A DNA stretch of 64,000 nt from Arthrobacter terrae (GTDB taxonomy: Bacteria; Actinomycetota; Actinomycetes; Actinomycetales; Micrococcaceae). Positions within the stretch are counted from its first letter, which is position 1, and every line of letters begins with the position of its first letter. Location of the stretch: the NCBI RefSeq assembly GCF_015708085.1, contig NZ_JADNYM010000008.1, positions 1 through 64,000 on the forward strand. Reading direction: 5' to 3'. A program made the translations under genes and the position numbers. This document shows, piece by piece, positions 42,444-53,480 of this stretch. The notes beneath the pieces were generated by a model, which worked only from the letters and a program-made list of their open reading frames with translations, was not told where the DNA came from and ran no database searches.

Positions 42444-43772
42444 GTGACAGTTTTGCTTTTTATCCTGGGCGTCGTTTTCGTCGCCGTGGGCGTTGCCGTG
42501 TCCATTGCGCTGCACGAAGTCGGGCATTTGGTGCCGGCGAAGCTCTTCAGGGTGCGCGTGACGAAGTACATGATCGGTTTCGGCCCGACCCTGTGGTCCA
42601 GGAAGAAAGGCGAAACCGAGTACGGTTTCAAGGCCATTCCGGCCGGCGGTTACGTGGCCATGATCGGGATGTATCCGCCCAACGCCGCGGACGGGAGCGT
42701 CCGGCCCTCCAGTACGGGAATGTTTCAGACGCTCGCCACCGAGGCCCGCAGCCTTGCCCACGAGGATGTGGGCCCCGGGGACGAAAACCGTTTGTTTTAC
42801 AGGCTGCCTGTCTGGAAAAAGATCATCATTATGCTCGGCGGTCCCTTCATGAATCTGCTCATTGGCGTGGTGCTGACCGCAGTGCTGCTGATGGGCTTCG
42901 GTACGCCACAGGCGACGACGACGCTGGCCGAGGTGAACGCCTGCCAGGTTGCGTACGGCGAGAGTGCACCGGCGGATCAAAGCGCGTGCAATAAGACTCC
43001 TGCCGCCGCTGCCGGGCTCAAGCCCGGCGACGTGATCACGGTTTTCGACGGCAGGGCCGTGACCGGCTGGGCCGACATGACCGCGTGGATCCGTGCATCG
43101 GCCGGCCGGCAGGTCCCGGTAACCGTCCGGCGCGGCGGTCAGGATGTCACCTTGACCATCACCCCAGTGCTAACGGCAAGACCGGTCACCGATGCAAGCG
43201 GCGCGGTCGTCCTTGACAGTAAGGGCCAGCCCGAGACGCAGGAGGTTGGTTTCATTGGGGTGGGGCCGACATCTGCCATGGTGGCTCAGCCGGCCAGTGC
43301 GGTACTTCCCGCAGTGGGCGACAGTCTGGTGAAGATTTCCGGCGTAGTGGTGAACCTGCCGCAGCGGCTGGTGGGTGTGGCCAAGGCCGCATTCAGCAGT
43401 GCGCCCCGCGATCCCAACGGACCCATTTCAATGGTTGGCGTCGGCAGGGTTGCCGGTGAGGTCGCGGCGATGGAACAGGTGCCGTTGAGCGCCCGGATTG
43501 CCACCCTCGTGGGGCTGCTGGCCGGGGTTAATCTGGCCTTGTGCATCTTCAACCTGATTCCGCTGCTGCCCCTTGACGGCGGCCATGTCGCCGGTGCGCT
43601 CTATGAGGGTGCCAGGCGGCGGGCGGCAAAGCTTTTGGGCCGAAGGGACCCTGGCGCTTTCGACATTGCCAAGCTGCTGCCGCTGACATATGTGGTGGCG
43701 TCGCTGCTGCTGGTCATGGGGGCTCTGCTGATGTATGCGGACATCGTCAAGCCGATTAATATCTTCGGGTGA
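42444..43772 (+). CDS. rseP: Site-2 membrane metalloprotease, RseP/Rip1 family (M50)
   Basis: A 442-residue protein. HEVGH at about residues 24-28 in the first helix is the zinc motif; the third ligand lies in LIPLLPLDGGH near residue 375. A PDZ domain between the helices starts about residue 185 (AAGLKPGDVITVFDGRAV). The family cuts anti-sigma factors and signal peptide remnants in the membrane. GTG 42444 follows GGAAAG, 19 bases after dxr. In related actinobacteria ispG comes next; here the SatD-like module intervenes. Confidence 0.95.
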   Translation: MTVLLFILGVVFVAVGVAVSIALHEVGHLVPAKLFRVRVTKYMIGFGPTLWSRKKGETEYGFKAIPAGGYVAMIGMYPPNAADGSVRPSSTGMFQTLATEARSLAHEDVGPGDENRLFYRLPVWKKIIIMLGGPFMNLLIGVVLTAVLLMGFGTPQATTTLAEVNACQVAYGESAPADQSACNKTPAAAAGLKPGDVITVFDGRAVTGWADMTAWIRASAGRQVPVTVRRGGQDVTLTITPVLTARPVTDASGAVVLDSKGQPETQEVGFIGVGPTSAMVAQPASAVLPAVGDSLVKISGVVVNLPQRLVGVAKAAFSSAPRDPNGPISMVGVGRVAGEVAAMEQVPLSARIATLVGLLAGVNLALCIFNLIPLLPLDGGHVAGALYEGARRRAAKLLGRRDPGAFDIAKLLPLTYVVASLLLVMGALLMYADIVKPINIFG

Positions 43773-43825
43773 TTTTCCGGGCTGGGGCGGGGCATGCTGT
43801 ACGTGGCTGGACTGCGCCGGCTGGA

Positions 43826-43847
43826 GGTTGATATTGTATAATCAACC
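43826..43847. promoter_or_regulatory. Operator GGTTGAT-N8-ATCAACC over a TATAAT box
   Basis: Perfect 7-bp arms at 43826-43832 and 43841-43847 enclose ATTGTATA. TATAAT, a consensus -10 box, lies at 43837-43842 across the right arm. A second GAGGTTG follows at 43852. The SatD-like gene with its own helix-turn-helix starts 144 bases downstream, so autoregulation is likely. The rest of the 43773-43990 gap holds A/T-rich DNA but no gene. Confidence 0.55.
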
Positions 43848-43990
43848 ACGAGAGGTTGCCTTAACGAGCGGTTTCACATTGTTACGCCGGCAAAAAATAC
43901 CGGGGCCAGCGTTGGATTGCCGCACAAAAGCGCCACTGAAATCATCTTAAATCGGTTGTTTAAGGTGGATCAACGGAATATAGTTGTTTT

Positions 43991-44683
43991 ATGTTCGTAC
44001 TCACGATGGATCAGCGGGCCAGCCGGCAGGGGCGTGATCTGGTCCCGGACTTTTTGGCCACCCTGCGCCAGGTCAGCACGGTGCTGCCCTTTGAACGGTC
44101 GGTAGGTGATGAGGTGCAGGGCGTCGTGATGGACGCCGGTACAGCGGTCGAAGTGGCCATGTGCGCGTTGCGTTCCGGGCACTGGTACGTGGGTGTAGGG
44201 CTGGGCTCAGTGGATCTTCCGCTGCCGGCCAGCTCGCGGGAGGGCAGCGGATCGGCCTTTGTCGCGGCACGCTCGGCCGTGGAAGCTGCCAAGAAGACGG
44301 GGGAGAGGGTCGCCCTCGCCGTCAGATGGAGTTCACCCGCAGCCAGCCCCGGAAAGCTTAAACCCGGCTGCGGTCTACCGGAACCGACCCAATTAGTGGC
44401 GGCTGCGCAAGCCGTTCTGGTGCTGATCGGCCGCCTCGTCCGGGCTCGGACCGACGCCGAATGGCGTGTGCTTGACCTGCTTACTCCGGGTGAGCGGGGC
44501 GGCCAGGCCGCCGTCGCGCAGCGACTGGGGATCAGTCCCCAGGCGGTCAGCAAGGCGGTATTGCGCTCCGGCTGGCAGGAAGAGCAGAAGGGGAGGATGG
44601 CGGCTGCGACCCTGTTAGGCCTCGCCGCCACAGCTGCGTGGCCGGAAAAGCCGGGGAAGTCCGGGGAGGGCGAGGAGACGTAG
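43991..44683 (+). CDS. SatD-like protein with C-terminal helix-turn-helix
   Basis: A protein of 230 residues. FVLTMDQRASRQGRDLVPDF and VLPFERSVGDEVQGVVMDAG resemble the SatD family, whose role is poorly known (acid tolerance and secretion in streptococci). GHWYVGVGLGSVDLPLPASS continues the domain. From about residue 150 the sequence WRVLDLLTPGERGGQAAVAQ then RLGISPQAVSKAVLRSGWQE is a DNA-binding helix-turn-helix. The combination suggests a ligand-sensing regulator. It likely works with the membrane protein at 46234, from which it is separated by the glycine-rich repeat gene. The ribosome site is poor. Confidence 0.7.
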   Translation: MFVLTMDQRASRQGRDLVPDFLATLRQVSTVLPFERSVGDEVQGVVMDAGTAVEVAMCALRSGHWYVGVGLGSVDLPLPASSREGSGSAFVAARSAVEAAKKTGERVALAVRWSSPAASPGKLKPGCGLPEPTQLVAAAQAVLVLIGRLVRARTDAEWRVLDLLTPGERGGQAAVAQRLGISPQAVSKAVLRSGWQEEQKGRMAAATLLGLAATAAWPEKPGKSGEGEET

Positions 44684-45013
44684 GGCCGGCACCAGCGGCA
44701 GGTTACTCCTGTCGACCGAGTACGCCATTTCCATCCTCCGCCGAGCGCTGACGGCATGTTCCCGGCAGCGGATCTGTGCAGAACCGGGTTTCGGCTCGCC
44801 GGCCACGACCCCACCGCCCGTGACCGGAATGTGCCCCAGCTGCACTGCGGTGGTGGCTGTCGAGTGTGCGGCGATGATCATCCGTTCTCGCTTTCCCGGC
44901 ATTCCTCTGATCGTGCCGGGTCCGAGTCTTGTGTGCGGGGTTCGACAGGCGCATAATGACTGGGCAAAGACGACGTGCAAAGACGTTGTCAAACGCGATG
45001 CGAGGTGGACCCC
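44684..45013. other. Gene-free stretch with a possible promoter
   Basis: About 330 bases after the SatD-like gene. TTGTGT (44929-44934), a 17-base spacer and CATAAT (44952-44957) form a plausible sigma-A-type promoter 57 bases before the repeat-protein start. Elsewhere no coding frame, hairpin or repeat stands out. Confidence 0.4.
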
Positions 45014-45877
45014 ATGGCCAGTGGAGCGGACGAATCCGGCGACGACATGGTTGTCGGTCGCACTAACACCAGCGAAGATCGAACGCTCCTGCTCGCGATC
45101 AATGGTGAGAACGCTCCGGACGGCTACGGGGAGGACTTTGTTCTGAACGTGTCGACCGACGGCGACAAAGTACTTGTCTCGACCCCGCGCGGGGTCGACG
45201 GCATCCACGCCAAAGGCACGGTCTCCTTCCCGACCGGAGGCGCCATCGGGACCATTCCCGCGGGCAACGGTGTCATTGCACAGGGCCTGAACGGGGCCGT
45301 CGGGTATGTGCACGGGAGCGCTCGCGACCGGACGTTGGAAAATTCCGTGGGTGCTGGGCTACTCGGCGTTGGCGGCACGGCGGCTGCGGGGGTGTTCGGC
45401 ACCGGAGTGAACGGAGTTGTGGGCTACGAACAGGCCACATCGCGTGACCTTGCCTTCGAAGCTGCTCAAAGAGCAGGCGTGCTGGGACGCGGCGAAACCG
45501 GCGTCAGCGGCGACGGCGCGAACGGTGCCGGGGTGTTCGGCCGCGGACTCCCCGGCGTACAGGGACAATCAGATGCTGGCGCGGGCGTCCTGGCAACGGG
45601 GCAGACCGGAGTGGTCGCGTCCGGAAATGACGGTCCTGGCGTGCTTGCCTCGTCCTCCACGGAGCAGGCAGGGGTTCTGAAATCCGCGAGGATGGCGCAG
45701 TTATGGCTCGTTCCCATTCGCATTGAGGATCCGCGCTCGCTCGACAGATCGAATGCCGGGGAGCTGTTGGCAACGGTATGGGCGGACCGTGAGGAGCGGG
45801 GCATCGACATCACAAGTCTCTGGTTCTGCAAGGTCGGCGGGGACCCCCAACAGGCGAACTGGGTGAAGCTGGCGTAG
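45014..45877 (+). CDS. Glycine-rich repeat protein of unknown function
   Basis: A protein of 287 residues, not assigned to a named family. Residues 1-70 are polar. From about 70 to 210 the sequence has a loose repeat of the form GVxGxGxxGVxGxG, for example AAGVFGTGVNGVVGY, GVLGRGETGVSGDG, GAGVFGRGLPGVQGQ and GAGVLATGQTGVVAS. Such spacing suits a beta-solenoid or phage-tail-like beta structure. The last 60 residues form a separate segment ending SLWFCKVGGDPQQANWVKLA. No signal peptide or membrane helix is seen. ATG 45014 has GAGGTGG 5 bases ahead. It sits between two genes that normally adjoin, suggesting insertion. Confidence 0.6.
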   Translation: MASGADESGDDMVVGRTNTSEDRTLLLAINGENAPDGYGEDFVLNVSTDGDKVLVSTPRGVDGIHAKGTVSFPTGGAIGTIPAGNGVIAQGLNGAVGYVHGSARDRTLENSVGAGLLGVGGTAAAGVFGTGVNGVVGYEQATSRDLAFEAAQRAGVLGRGETGVSGDGANGAGVFGRGLPGVQGQSDAGAGVLATGQTGVVASGNDGPGVLASSSTEQAGVLKSARMAQLWLVPIRIEDPRSLDRSNAGELLATVWADREERGIDITSLWFCKVGGDPQQANWVKLA

Positions 45878-46233
45878 ACGCGGCCGCCAAGCGGCGAAGG
45901 GCGCCTGCTGGTGTGCAACGCGCGGAAAACACCACGTGGGCAGCGTCTTGACAACCATTGTCAGTAACCGTTTCTATATAGCGCCAGGCAGTGCGTCATT
46001 ACGGGGTTCGGGGAACGGCCGGAGTCGCCGGGCTTGCAGCCGCGCTCATCCGGTCCGGCCTACCCCGAAGGTATGGAGATCCCCAAGACAAAGGCCTGTG
46101 GTGCGGAAAAGGGACCATGCAGGGGACTCCCGACATTTTGTGCAGTTGGCTTTCGGCAAATAACACGTGGTCTGTCGCATACCACCGTTAGGCTGTGCGA
46201 AACAGGCAGCTTGGCAGCCGGAAGGAGAACAGC
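45878..46233. other. Gene-free stretch upstream of the SatD-partner membrane gene
   Basis: About 355 bases. It contains the promoter-like palindrome at 45948-45977. Several short frames are open but none looks like protein. Nothing else was recognised. Confidence 0.4.
45948..45977 (+). promoter_or_regulatory. TTGACA promoter overlapped by TGACAA-N3-TTGTCA
   Basis: TTGACA (45948-45953) is a consensus -35 box, with TTCTAT (45972-45977) 18 bases later as a weak -10. TGACAA (45949-45954) and TTGTCA (45958-45963) form a perfect inverted repeat over the -35, a good position for repression. The next gene starts at 46234. Confidence 0.4.
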
Positions 46234-46659
46234 ATGCAAGGACTGTGGATTGTGTTGACCGTCCTCATAGCGGTAGGTGTGGGCTGGCCGGTCACGCTGG
46301 GCATGCTACGGCTGGCCCGGGCAGCGGAGGTTTTGGACGCACAGGAACCCCCGGCGGCGGCAGAACCAACCAACCGAACCGACGGTCCGCCCGCCGCTGC
46401 ACCCGCACGACCTTCGCCTGGGGTCCTGCGCGGAGGACTGGTGATCGGCATGCTGGAGCGGGCCGCCGTGGTCGTCGCCATCCTCGCGGACCAGCCGGTC
46501 GCGATCGCCTATGTCGTAGCGATCAAGGGGCTGGGCAGATATCCGGAACTACGGCAAAGCCCGGCAGCGAGCGAGAGGTTCATTATCGGCACCCTCAGTT
46601 CCATGCTGTGGGCCGCGGCTGTGGCAGTGCTGGTCAAATGGCTCCTGCCGGGTTCCTGA
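46234..46659 (+). CDS. Small membrane protein, probable SatD-module partner
   Basis: A protein of 141 residues. An N-terminal helix (LWIVLTVLIAVGVGWPVTLG) is followed by a Pro/Ala-rich polar linker. Then come GGLVIGMLERAAVVVAILAD, a helix with VAIAYVVAIKGLGRYPEL, and a final helix (LSSMLWAAAVAVLVKWLL). The LER...KGLGRYPEL...ERFIIGTL pattern resembles membrane proteins encoded next to SatD-like genes in other actinobacteria. Function unknown. ATG 46234 has GGAAGGAG 6 bases ahead, a strong site. Confidence 0.6.
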   Translation: MQGLWIVLTVLIAVGVGWPVTLGMLRLARAAEVLDAQEPPAAAEPTNRTDGPPAAAPARPSPGVLRGGLVIGMLERAAVVVAILADQPVAIAYVVAIKGLGRYPELRQSPAASERFIIGTLSSMLWAAAVAVLVKWLLPGS

Positions 46660-46716
46660 ACCTGCTGGTGCCAAGACGACGGTGTCCCACCGCCAACGTC
46701 CCGATAGGCTAGGCGC

Positions 46717-47010
46717 ATGAGTGTTTATGCAGTGGAATATGTCTATAGCCCCCAGACAGCGGCTATCCGTGATGAGCACCGCCCCGCGCACCGCGCCTGG
46801 CTGGCATCCCTTGTGGAAGACGGGCGGATGCTGGCCTCGGGTCCCTTTGACGACGGGACCGGAGCGTTGCTGATCTTCAAAACAGAGGACGAAGAGGCGC
46901 TGAACCGCTTACTGACTGAGGATCCTTTCAACATCGCCGGCGGTATCACCGGGTTGAAGTCCAGTTCCTGGAGCCCAGTCCTCGGGGAGCTGAGCAAGCA
47001 CGTGCAGTGA
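46717..47010 (+). CDS. YciI-family protein
   Basis: A protein of 97 residues with a ferredoxin-like fold. IRDEHRPAHRAWLASLVEDG carries the His/Asp/Arg residues conserved in YciI, and LASGPFDDGTGALLIF and DPFNIAGGI complete the family pattern. Some members act as dehydrochlorinases or muconolactone-type enzymes; most have no known activity. It lies 57 bases after the membrane protein and may be in the same transcript. ispG starts 127 bases later from its own promoter. Confidence 0.9.
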   Translation: MSVYAVEYVYSPQTAAIRDEHRPAHRAWLASLVEDGRMLASGPFDDGTGALLIFKTEDEEALNRLLTEDPFNIAGGITGLKSSSWSPVLGELSKHVQ

Positions 47011-47044
47011 CCACGGGCCCGGGCTGTGAACGGATCAAAAGGCT

Positions 47045-47050
47045 TATAAT
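47045..47050 (+). promoter_or_regulatory. -10 box of the ispG promoter
   Basis: TATAAT at 47045-47050 is a perfect -10 hexamer, 87 bases before the ispG start. No good -35 is seen at the right distance. Confidence 0.4.
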
Positions 47051-47137
47051 TGAAGTTGACCGCGGTCGCGTAGATTTTTTGCGGCCTCGGAAAAACCGCG
47101 AGCCACCCGGTTCACGCAGAACCACAAGGAGCACATT

Positions 47138-48304
47138 TTGACCTCGGTCAGTCTTGGAATGCCGGAAGCACCTCCTCCCGTACTCGCGCCTCGACGCAAA
47201 ACACGGCAAATCAAGGTTGGCTCGGTCGGTGTAGGTTCGGATTCGCCCATCAGCGTTCAATCCATGACGACAACGCCGACCACGGACATTAATGCCACGC
47301 TCCAGCAGATCGCCGAGCTGACAGCATCGGGATGCGACATTGTCCGGGTGGCGTGTCCATCTGCAGACGATGCCGAAGCGCTGCCGATCATTGCCCGGAA
47401 GTCCCAAATCCCGGTCATCGCGGACATCCACTTCCAGCCGAAGTACGTTTTTGCGGCAATTGACGCCGGTTGTGCGGCAGTCCGGGTGAACCCCGGGAAC
47501 ATCCGCAAGTTTGATGATCAGATTAAGGAGATCGCCCAGGCCGCCAAGGACCACGGCACATCCATCCGGATCGGGGTCAACGCCGGTTCGTTGGACCCGC
47601 GCCTGATGGAAAAATACGGTAAGGCCACGCCGGAGGCGCTGGTGGAATCGGCAGTATGGGAGGCGTCCCTGTTCGAGGAACATGACTTCCATGACTTCAA
47701 GATCTCCGTCAAGCACAATGATCCAGTGGTCATGGTACGGGCTTATGAGCTGCTGGCGGAGCGCGGTGATTGGCCACTGCACCTGGGCGTGACGGAGGCG
47801 GGCCCGGCATTCCAGGGCACCATCAAATCCGCCACAGCCTTCGGCGCGCTGCTGTCCCAGGGTATTGGCGATACCATCCGCGTATCCCTCTCCGCGCCGC
47901 CCGTTGAGGAGATCAAGGTGGGCAATCAGATTCTGCAGTCGCTGAATCTGCGGCCCCGCAAGCTGGAAATCGTCTCCTGCCCGTCCTGTGGCCGGGCCCA
48001 GGTCGATGTATACACCTTGGCCGAGCAGGTTACCGCAGGCCTGGAAGGCATGGAAATCCCGTTGCGCGTGGCGGTGATGGGCTGTGTGGTCAACGGACCG
48101 GGCGAGGCCCGCGAGGCGGACCTCGGGGTTGCTTCAGGAAACGGCAAGGGCCAGATTTTTGTGAAGGGAAAGGTCATTAAGACTGTTCCCGAGGACCAGA
48201 TTGTTGAGACACTCATTGAAGAGGCCATGAAAATCGCGGAGCAGATGGAGGACGCCAGTGGCGACGATTCGCTCAAGGGTGGCCCCGTGGTTAGCGTCTC
48301 GTAG
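47138..48304 (+). CDS. ispG: 4-hydroxy-3-methylbut-2-en-1-yl diphosphate synthase (flavodoxin)
   Basis: A 388-residue iron-sulfur enzyme of the MEP pathway, converting MEcPP to [25 protein letters not shown] and [20 protein letters not shown] open the TIM barrel. The 4Fe-4S cysteines are visible in [19 protein letters not shown] (CxxC) and in [18 protein letters not shown] near the C-terminus. The start is TTG at 47138, fixed by AAGGAG six bases ahead. The 3' end overlaps the acetyltransferase gene by 47 bases. Confidence 0.96.
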   Translation: MTSVSLGMPEAPPPVLAPRRKTRQIKVGSVGVGSDSPISVQSMTTTPTTDINATLQQIAELTASGCDIVRVACPSADDAEALPIIARKSQIPVIADIHFQPKYVFAAIDAGCAAVRVNPGNIRKFDDQIKEIAQAAKDHGTSIRIGVNAGSLDPRLMEKYGKATPEALVESAVWEASLFEEHDFHDFKISVKHNDPVVMVRAYELLAERGDWPLHLGVTEAGPAFQGTIKSATAFGALLSQGIGDTIRVSLSAPPVEEIKVGNQILQSLNLRPRKLEIVSCPSCGRAQVDVYTLAEQVTAGLEGMEIPLRVAVMGCVVNGPGEAREADLGVASGNGKGQIFVKGKVIKTVPEDQIVETLIEEAMKIAEQMEDASGDDSLKGGPVVSVS

Positions 48305-49151
48305 CGGCCACAGCGCCGGTCCGGTCCGCCCGCTGGTTCACCAGGATACGGCGGCCCTTGCTGAGCTGGCCGGTCGGGACCCGGTGGCCAATGTCTTTGT
48401 GGCATCGCAACTGGTCGCCGGAAAAAGTGCCGTCCCGTCGTCTCTCGGCACGGTGATGCTGGGGTATTTCGAGGACGACGGCGAACTGGCCGCCGCCTGC
48501 TGGGTCGGCGCAAATGTTGTTCCCGTCCAGGCGACGACCCTGCACGCCGGCACCTTCGGGCGTTGGCTGGCGTCCTCTGGGCGCAAACCGGCGTCGATCT
48601 TTGGACCTGCCGAGGCTGTCCTGGCGATCTTCGATGAGCTGGAGGCCACCGGCGTCAAACCAGCTGACGTCAGAGCAAACCAACCGCTCCTCGTAATGGC
48701 CGCGGACCCGATTCTGCCCGGGAATCCGGGATTGGTCCCCACACGGGGCGAAAACTTTGCTGCCATCCTGCCGGCGGCCGCTGCAATGTTTGAAGAAGAA
48801 GTGGGATATTCGCCCTTCGTTGGCGGTGAAGATCACTATCGTCGGCGCATTGCCGCTCTGATCGACCAAGGCCATTCCCTGAGCCACGTGAACGATGCCG
48901 GAGAAGTCATCTTTAAGGCGGACCTCGGGGCGGTATCCGTTGACGCCAGCCAGATCCAGGGCGTGTGGCTCAATCCCGACTACCGCGGCCGCGGCCTCAG
49001 CGCCGGTTACATGGCCGCCGTCGTCCGCCTTGCACAGCGGCACGCGCCGCTGACCAGTCTTTATGTCAACGACTACAATGTTCGGGCGCGCGCGACGTAC
49101 CAACACGTCGGTTTCCGGCAGGTAGGGACGTTCGCAACGGTATTGTTCTAG
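48258..49151 (+). CDS. DUF4081 + GNAT-domain acetyltransferase
   Basis: A protein of 297 residues. The N-terminal half ([20 protein letters not shown], then [11 protein letters not shown]) matches DUF4081, a domain that precedes GNAT folds in actinobacteria. The C-terminal GNAT part has the acetyl-CoA loop in [20 protein letters not shown] and ends [20 protein letters not shown]. Substrate unknown. Such a gene regularly lies between ispG and proS in this group. The start GTG 48258 lies 47 bases inside ispG; a later GTG could be used, but DUF4081 begins early. Confidence 0.85.
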   Translation: MATIRSRVAPWLASRSGHSAGPVRPLVHQDTAALAELAGRDPVANVFVASQLVAGKSAVPSSLGTVMLGYFEDDGELAAACWVGANVVPVQATTLHAGTFGRWLASSGRKPASIFGPAEAVLAIFDELEATGVKPADVRANQPLLVMAADPILPGNPGLVPTRGENFAAILPAAAAMFEEEVGYSPFVGGEDHYRRRIAALIDQGHSLSHVNDAGEVIFKADLGAVSVDASQIQGVWLNPDYRGRGLSAGYMAAVVRLAQRHAPLTSLYVNDYNVRARATYQHVGFRQVGTFATVLF

Positions 49152-49188
49152 GCAGCACAGGCGAAGGTCATCTGCAGGAGGAGGACCA

Positions 49189-50079
49189 ATGGCGGAAGCC
49201 GAGGGTGGCGCGGCGTTGGGCGGGGAAACCGGAGAGCTGTTGCGCTCACTGAAATCCCTGCGGGTTATGGTTGACGGCGCCGTCGCTCTGGTGGAGCTAG
49301 TTGGTCCCGGCAAGGGTAATGCGATGGGTCCGGACTTCTGGGCTGAGCTGCCGTTGGTATTCGGTGCGTTGAGTGCTGAGCGCCGGGTTCGTGCCGTTTT
49401 GCTCTATGGCGCCGGCGGAAACTTCAGTTATGGTCTGGACCTGATCACCATGGAACCGGTTTTTGCCGCGCTCATGGGCGGAAACGGGAGAAATGCCGCC
49501 CAGCGGACGGAATTCCGCCGGACAATCGGAAGGCTGCAGCAGGCCGTCGCATCGGTGCAGAATTGCGTCAAACCGGTTATAGCCGCGATCGATGGCTGGT
49601 GCATCGGCGGTGGCGTGGATATAGCGGCCGCTGCGGATATAAGAATCGCCTCGCCGGGAGCGAAGTTCAGTGTCCGCGAGGTCAGAATGGCCATGGTGGC
49701 AGACCTGGGGTCCCTGCAGCGGCTTCCACGGCTCATCGGCGAAGCGGCCACGCGGCACTTGGCCCTTACCGGCGAGGACATAGACGCGGCACGCGCGTTG
49801 TCCCTGGGGCTCGTAACGGAGCTTGCCCAGGACGTGCTGGGACGGGGGCGCGAGTTAGCGGCTGTTGTTGCAGCCAATCCGCCGCTGGCAGTGCAGGGCG
49901 TCAAAGAAGTACTCAATTTCGGCCATAGCCGGGAAGTGCAGTCGGGCTTGGACTACGTGGCTTCCTGGAATGCTGCTTTCCTGCCCAGTGCGGACTTTAC
50001 CGAAGCCATGGGTGCCTTTGGCGAGCAACGGCGGCGCCGCGTCCGGGACCATGAAAGTCAGGGCGCGGACCGGTCCTGA
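49189..50079 (+). CDS. Crotonase-family enzyme, dienoyl-CoA isomerase-like
   Basis: A protein of 296 residues. The oxyanion-hole segments are NFSYGLDLITM and AIDGWCIGGGVDIAAAADIR. FSVREVRMAMVADLGSLQRL then PRLIGEA matches the delta(3,5)-delta(2,4)-dienoyl-CoA isomerase pattern, keeping a Glu (REV) and an Asp (VAD) at the catalytic positions of that group. It shifts double bonds during breakdown of unsaturated fatty acids. The 2,4-dienoyl-CoA reductase FadH is encoded next, a fitting partner. AGGAGG lies about 6 bases before the ATG. The C-terminus is basic and longer than usual. Confidence 0.85.
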   Translation: MAEAEGGAALGGETGELLRSLKSLRVMVDGAVALVELVGPGKGNAMGPDFWAELPLVFGALSAERRVRAVLLYGAGGNFSYGLDLITMEPVFAALMGGNGRNAAQRTEFRRTIGRLQQAVASVQNCVKPVIAAIDGWCIGGGVDIAAAADIRIASPGAKFSVREVRMAMVADLGSLQRLPRLIGEAATRHLALTGEDIDAARALSLGLVTELAQDVLGRGRELAAVVAANPPLAVQGVKEVLNFGHSREVQSGLDYVASWNAAFLPSADFTEAMGAFGEQRRRRVRDHESQGADRS

Positions 50080-50194
50080 ACACCACCACCGCGCTGTCCG
50101 CGGCGCCCGTCGTGGCTTTGACGCCCGGGGCAAGCGGCCACCCTCGGTGGCAGTTACGGGCTGGTCCCTGAACCGCGGCTACCGTAGTCTTTAT

Positions 50195-50206
50195 GCAACT
50201 AGTTGC
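50195..50206. promoter_or_regulatory. Palindrome GCAACTAGTTGC upstream of fadH
   Basis: A perfect 12-bp palindrome 18 bases before the fadH start and overlapping the region where its transcript should begin. The downstream gene padR encodes a winged-helix repressor in the same unit, so this is the most likely site for feedback control. Confidence 0.5.
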
Positions 50207-50211
50207 CTTAA

Positions 50212-52269
<2,058 letters not shown>

Positions 52270-52271
52270 TC

Positions 52272-52841
52272 ATGTCGCTTCCGCATGCAATTCTCACCTC
52301 CCTGGCGGAAAAGCCTGGGTCCGGAGCGGAGTTGGCGCAAAGATTCGATAAGTCGATCGGCTATTTCTGGCAGGCCACCCATCAGCAGATCTACCGTGAG
52401 CTGGCACGGCTGGAGGAACGCGGTCTCATCCGGTCCGCGGCCCGGGAGGCGACCCGCGGGCGAAAGCGTGACTACGCCGTCCTCCCTGCCGGACTGGAGG
52501 AGCTGGCGCGTTGGACCGTTCTGGCGCAGGATCCGCTGCCTGTCCGGGACGCGTTGCTGGTACGTCTGCGGGCGGTGGCGGTAATGCGGGCGGGGAGCGC
52601 CCCGGGTGACACGGCGCGGGCGGTAATGCGCGCGGAACTGGCTCGGCACCGGGGCCTGCATGAGCAGCAGCTCTCCCTTTATCAGGGGGTAGAAGGCGAT
52701 GACTTTACGGCGGGCTCCGGGGCGCAGGCACAGAATACGCCGGATCTGCGGCTGCAGCGCGCGGTGCTGCGGGCCGGGATAATGTTTGAGCAGGCGTGGG
52801 TTAACTGGGCCGATGAGACGCTCCCGACGCTGGAACACTGA
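52272..52841 (+). CDS. PadR-family transcriptional regulator
   Basis: A protein of 189 residues. The winged helix shows LPHAILTSLAEKPGSGAELA, FWQATHQQIYRELARLEERG and the wing (REATRGRKRDYAVL). A C-terminal helical dimer domain of about 90 residues follows. PadR proteins usually repress nearby genes and respond to small aromatic or lipid ligands. It starts 2 bases after fadH, so it probably controls fadH and itself, through the palindrome at 50195-50206. It is convergent with the TetR gene 18 bases away. Confidence 0.92.
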   Translation: MSLPHAILTSLAEKPGSGAELAQRFDKSIGYFWQATHQQIYRELARLEERGLIRSAAREATRGRKRDYAVLPAGLEELARWTVLAQDPLPVRDALLVRLRAVAVMRAGSAPGDTARAVMRAELARHRGLHEQQLSLYQGVEGDDFTAGSGAQAQNTPDLRLQRAVLRAGIMFEQAWVNWADETLPTLEH

Positions 52842-52859
52842 ACTCGCCCGGGCGGGCCA

Positions 52860-53480
52860 TCACGCCGGGGATGGGGACCGGGGAAAATTTCCGGTCAGGT
52901 AATGCTGCAGCGTCGGCGCCAGGAGGGAGATGACCTCCTCGCCGGATGCGGAAACCAGCGGTTCCAGCTTGAGGATGTAACGGGTCATCAACAGGCCGAT
53001 CAGCGCACTTGCCGCGAGGGCTCCGCGCAGTTGACGATCGGCTGCGTTGCCGGCCAGGTCGGTCAGCAGGGCAGCAATTATTCGTTTTGTCAGCACCTGG
53101 CGCAGCAGCTCTGCATTAGGTGCGGAACTTACGGCGCCGCGCAGCAGCGCAATCAGGGCAGGTTGTGCGGAGGATTCCCAGAGGCCAAGAACCGCGCGAA
53201 GGAGGGTTTCGCCGCGGACCTCCGGCACGGTGCGCGCGACTGCGGCCAGGACCGACTCCGGATCAGCGGGGAGCTCAATGCAGGAAACAAAGAGCTCGTC
53301 CTTGTCCCGGAAATAGTGATGCACCAGCGCGGAATCCACTCCGGCGTCCCGGGCGATGGCCCGCATGCTCGTAGCGTCGTAACCCTGCTCGGCGAACAGC
53401 TTCCGGGCGCTGTCCAGGATCGTCGCACGGCTGTTTCCAGTGCCGCGCCGTCGTCCGGGCCGCGGCGCGTCCGCCGTCAC
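52860..53480 (-). CDS. TetR-family repressor of the adjacent ABC exporter
   Basis: A protein of 206 residues. ILDSARKLFAEQGYDATSMR and IARDAGVDSALVHHYFRDKD form the helix-turn-helix; the C-terminal domain resembles TetR_C regulators that sit in ABC-2 exporter operons. GTG 53480 overlaps the permease stop (GTGA). The frame continues upstream through the permease gene but is not protein-like there. It is the last gene of an ATPase-permease-TetR operon and probably binds the long palindrome at 54999-55018 in the operon promoter. Confidence 0.9.
   Translation of the reverse strand: MTADAPRPGRRRGTGNSRATILDSARKLFAEQGYDATSMRAIARDAGVDSALVHHYFRDKDELFVSCIELPADPESVLAAVARTVPEVRGETLLRAVLGLWESSAQPALIALLRGAVSSAPNAELLRQVLTKRIIAALLTDLAGNAADRQLRGALAASALIGLLMTRYILKLEPLVSASGEEVISLLAPTLQHYLTGNFPRSPSPA

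Noticed and set aside
43991-46659. Prophage or integrative element between rseP and ispG
   Set aside because: No integrase, att-like direct repeats or tRNA flank the segment; it looks like a simple gene insertion.
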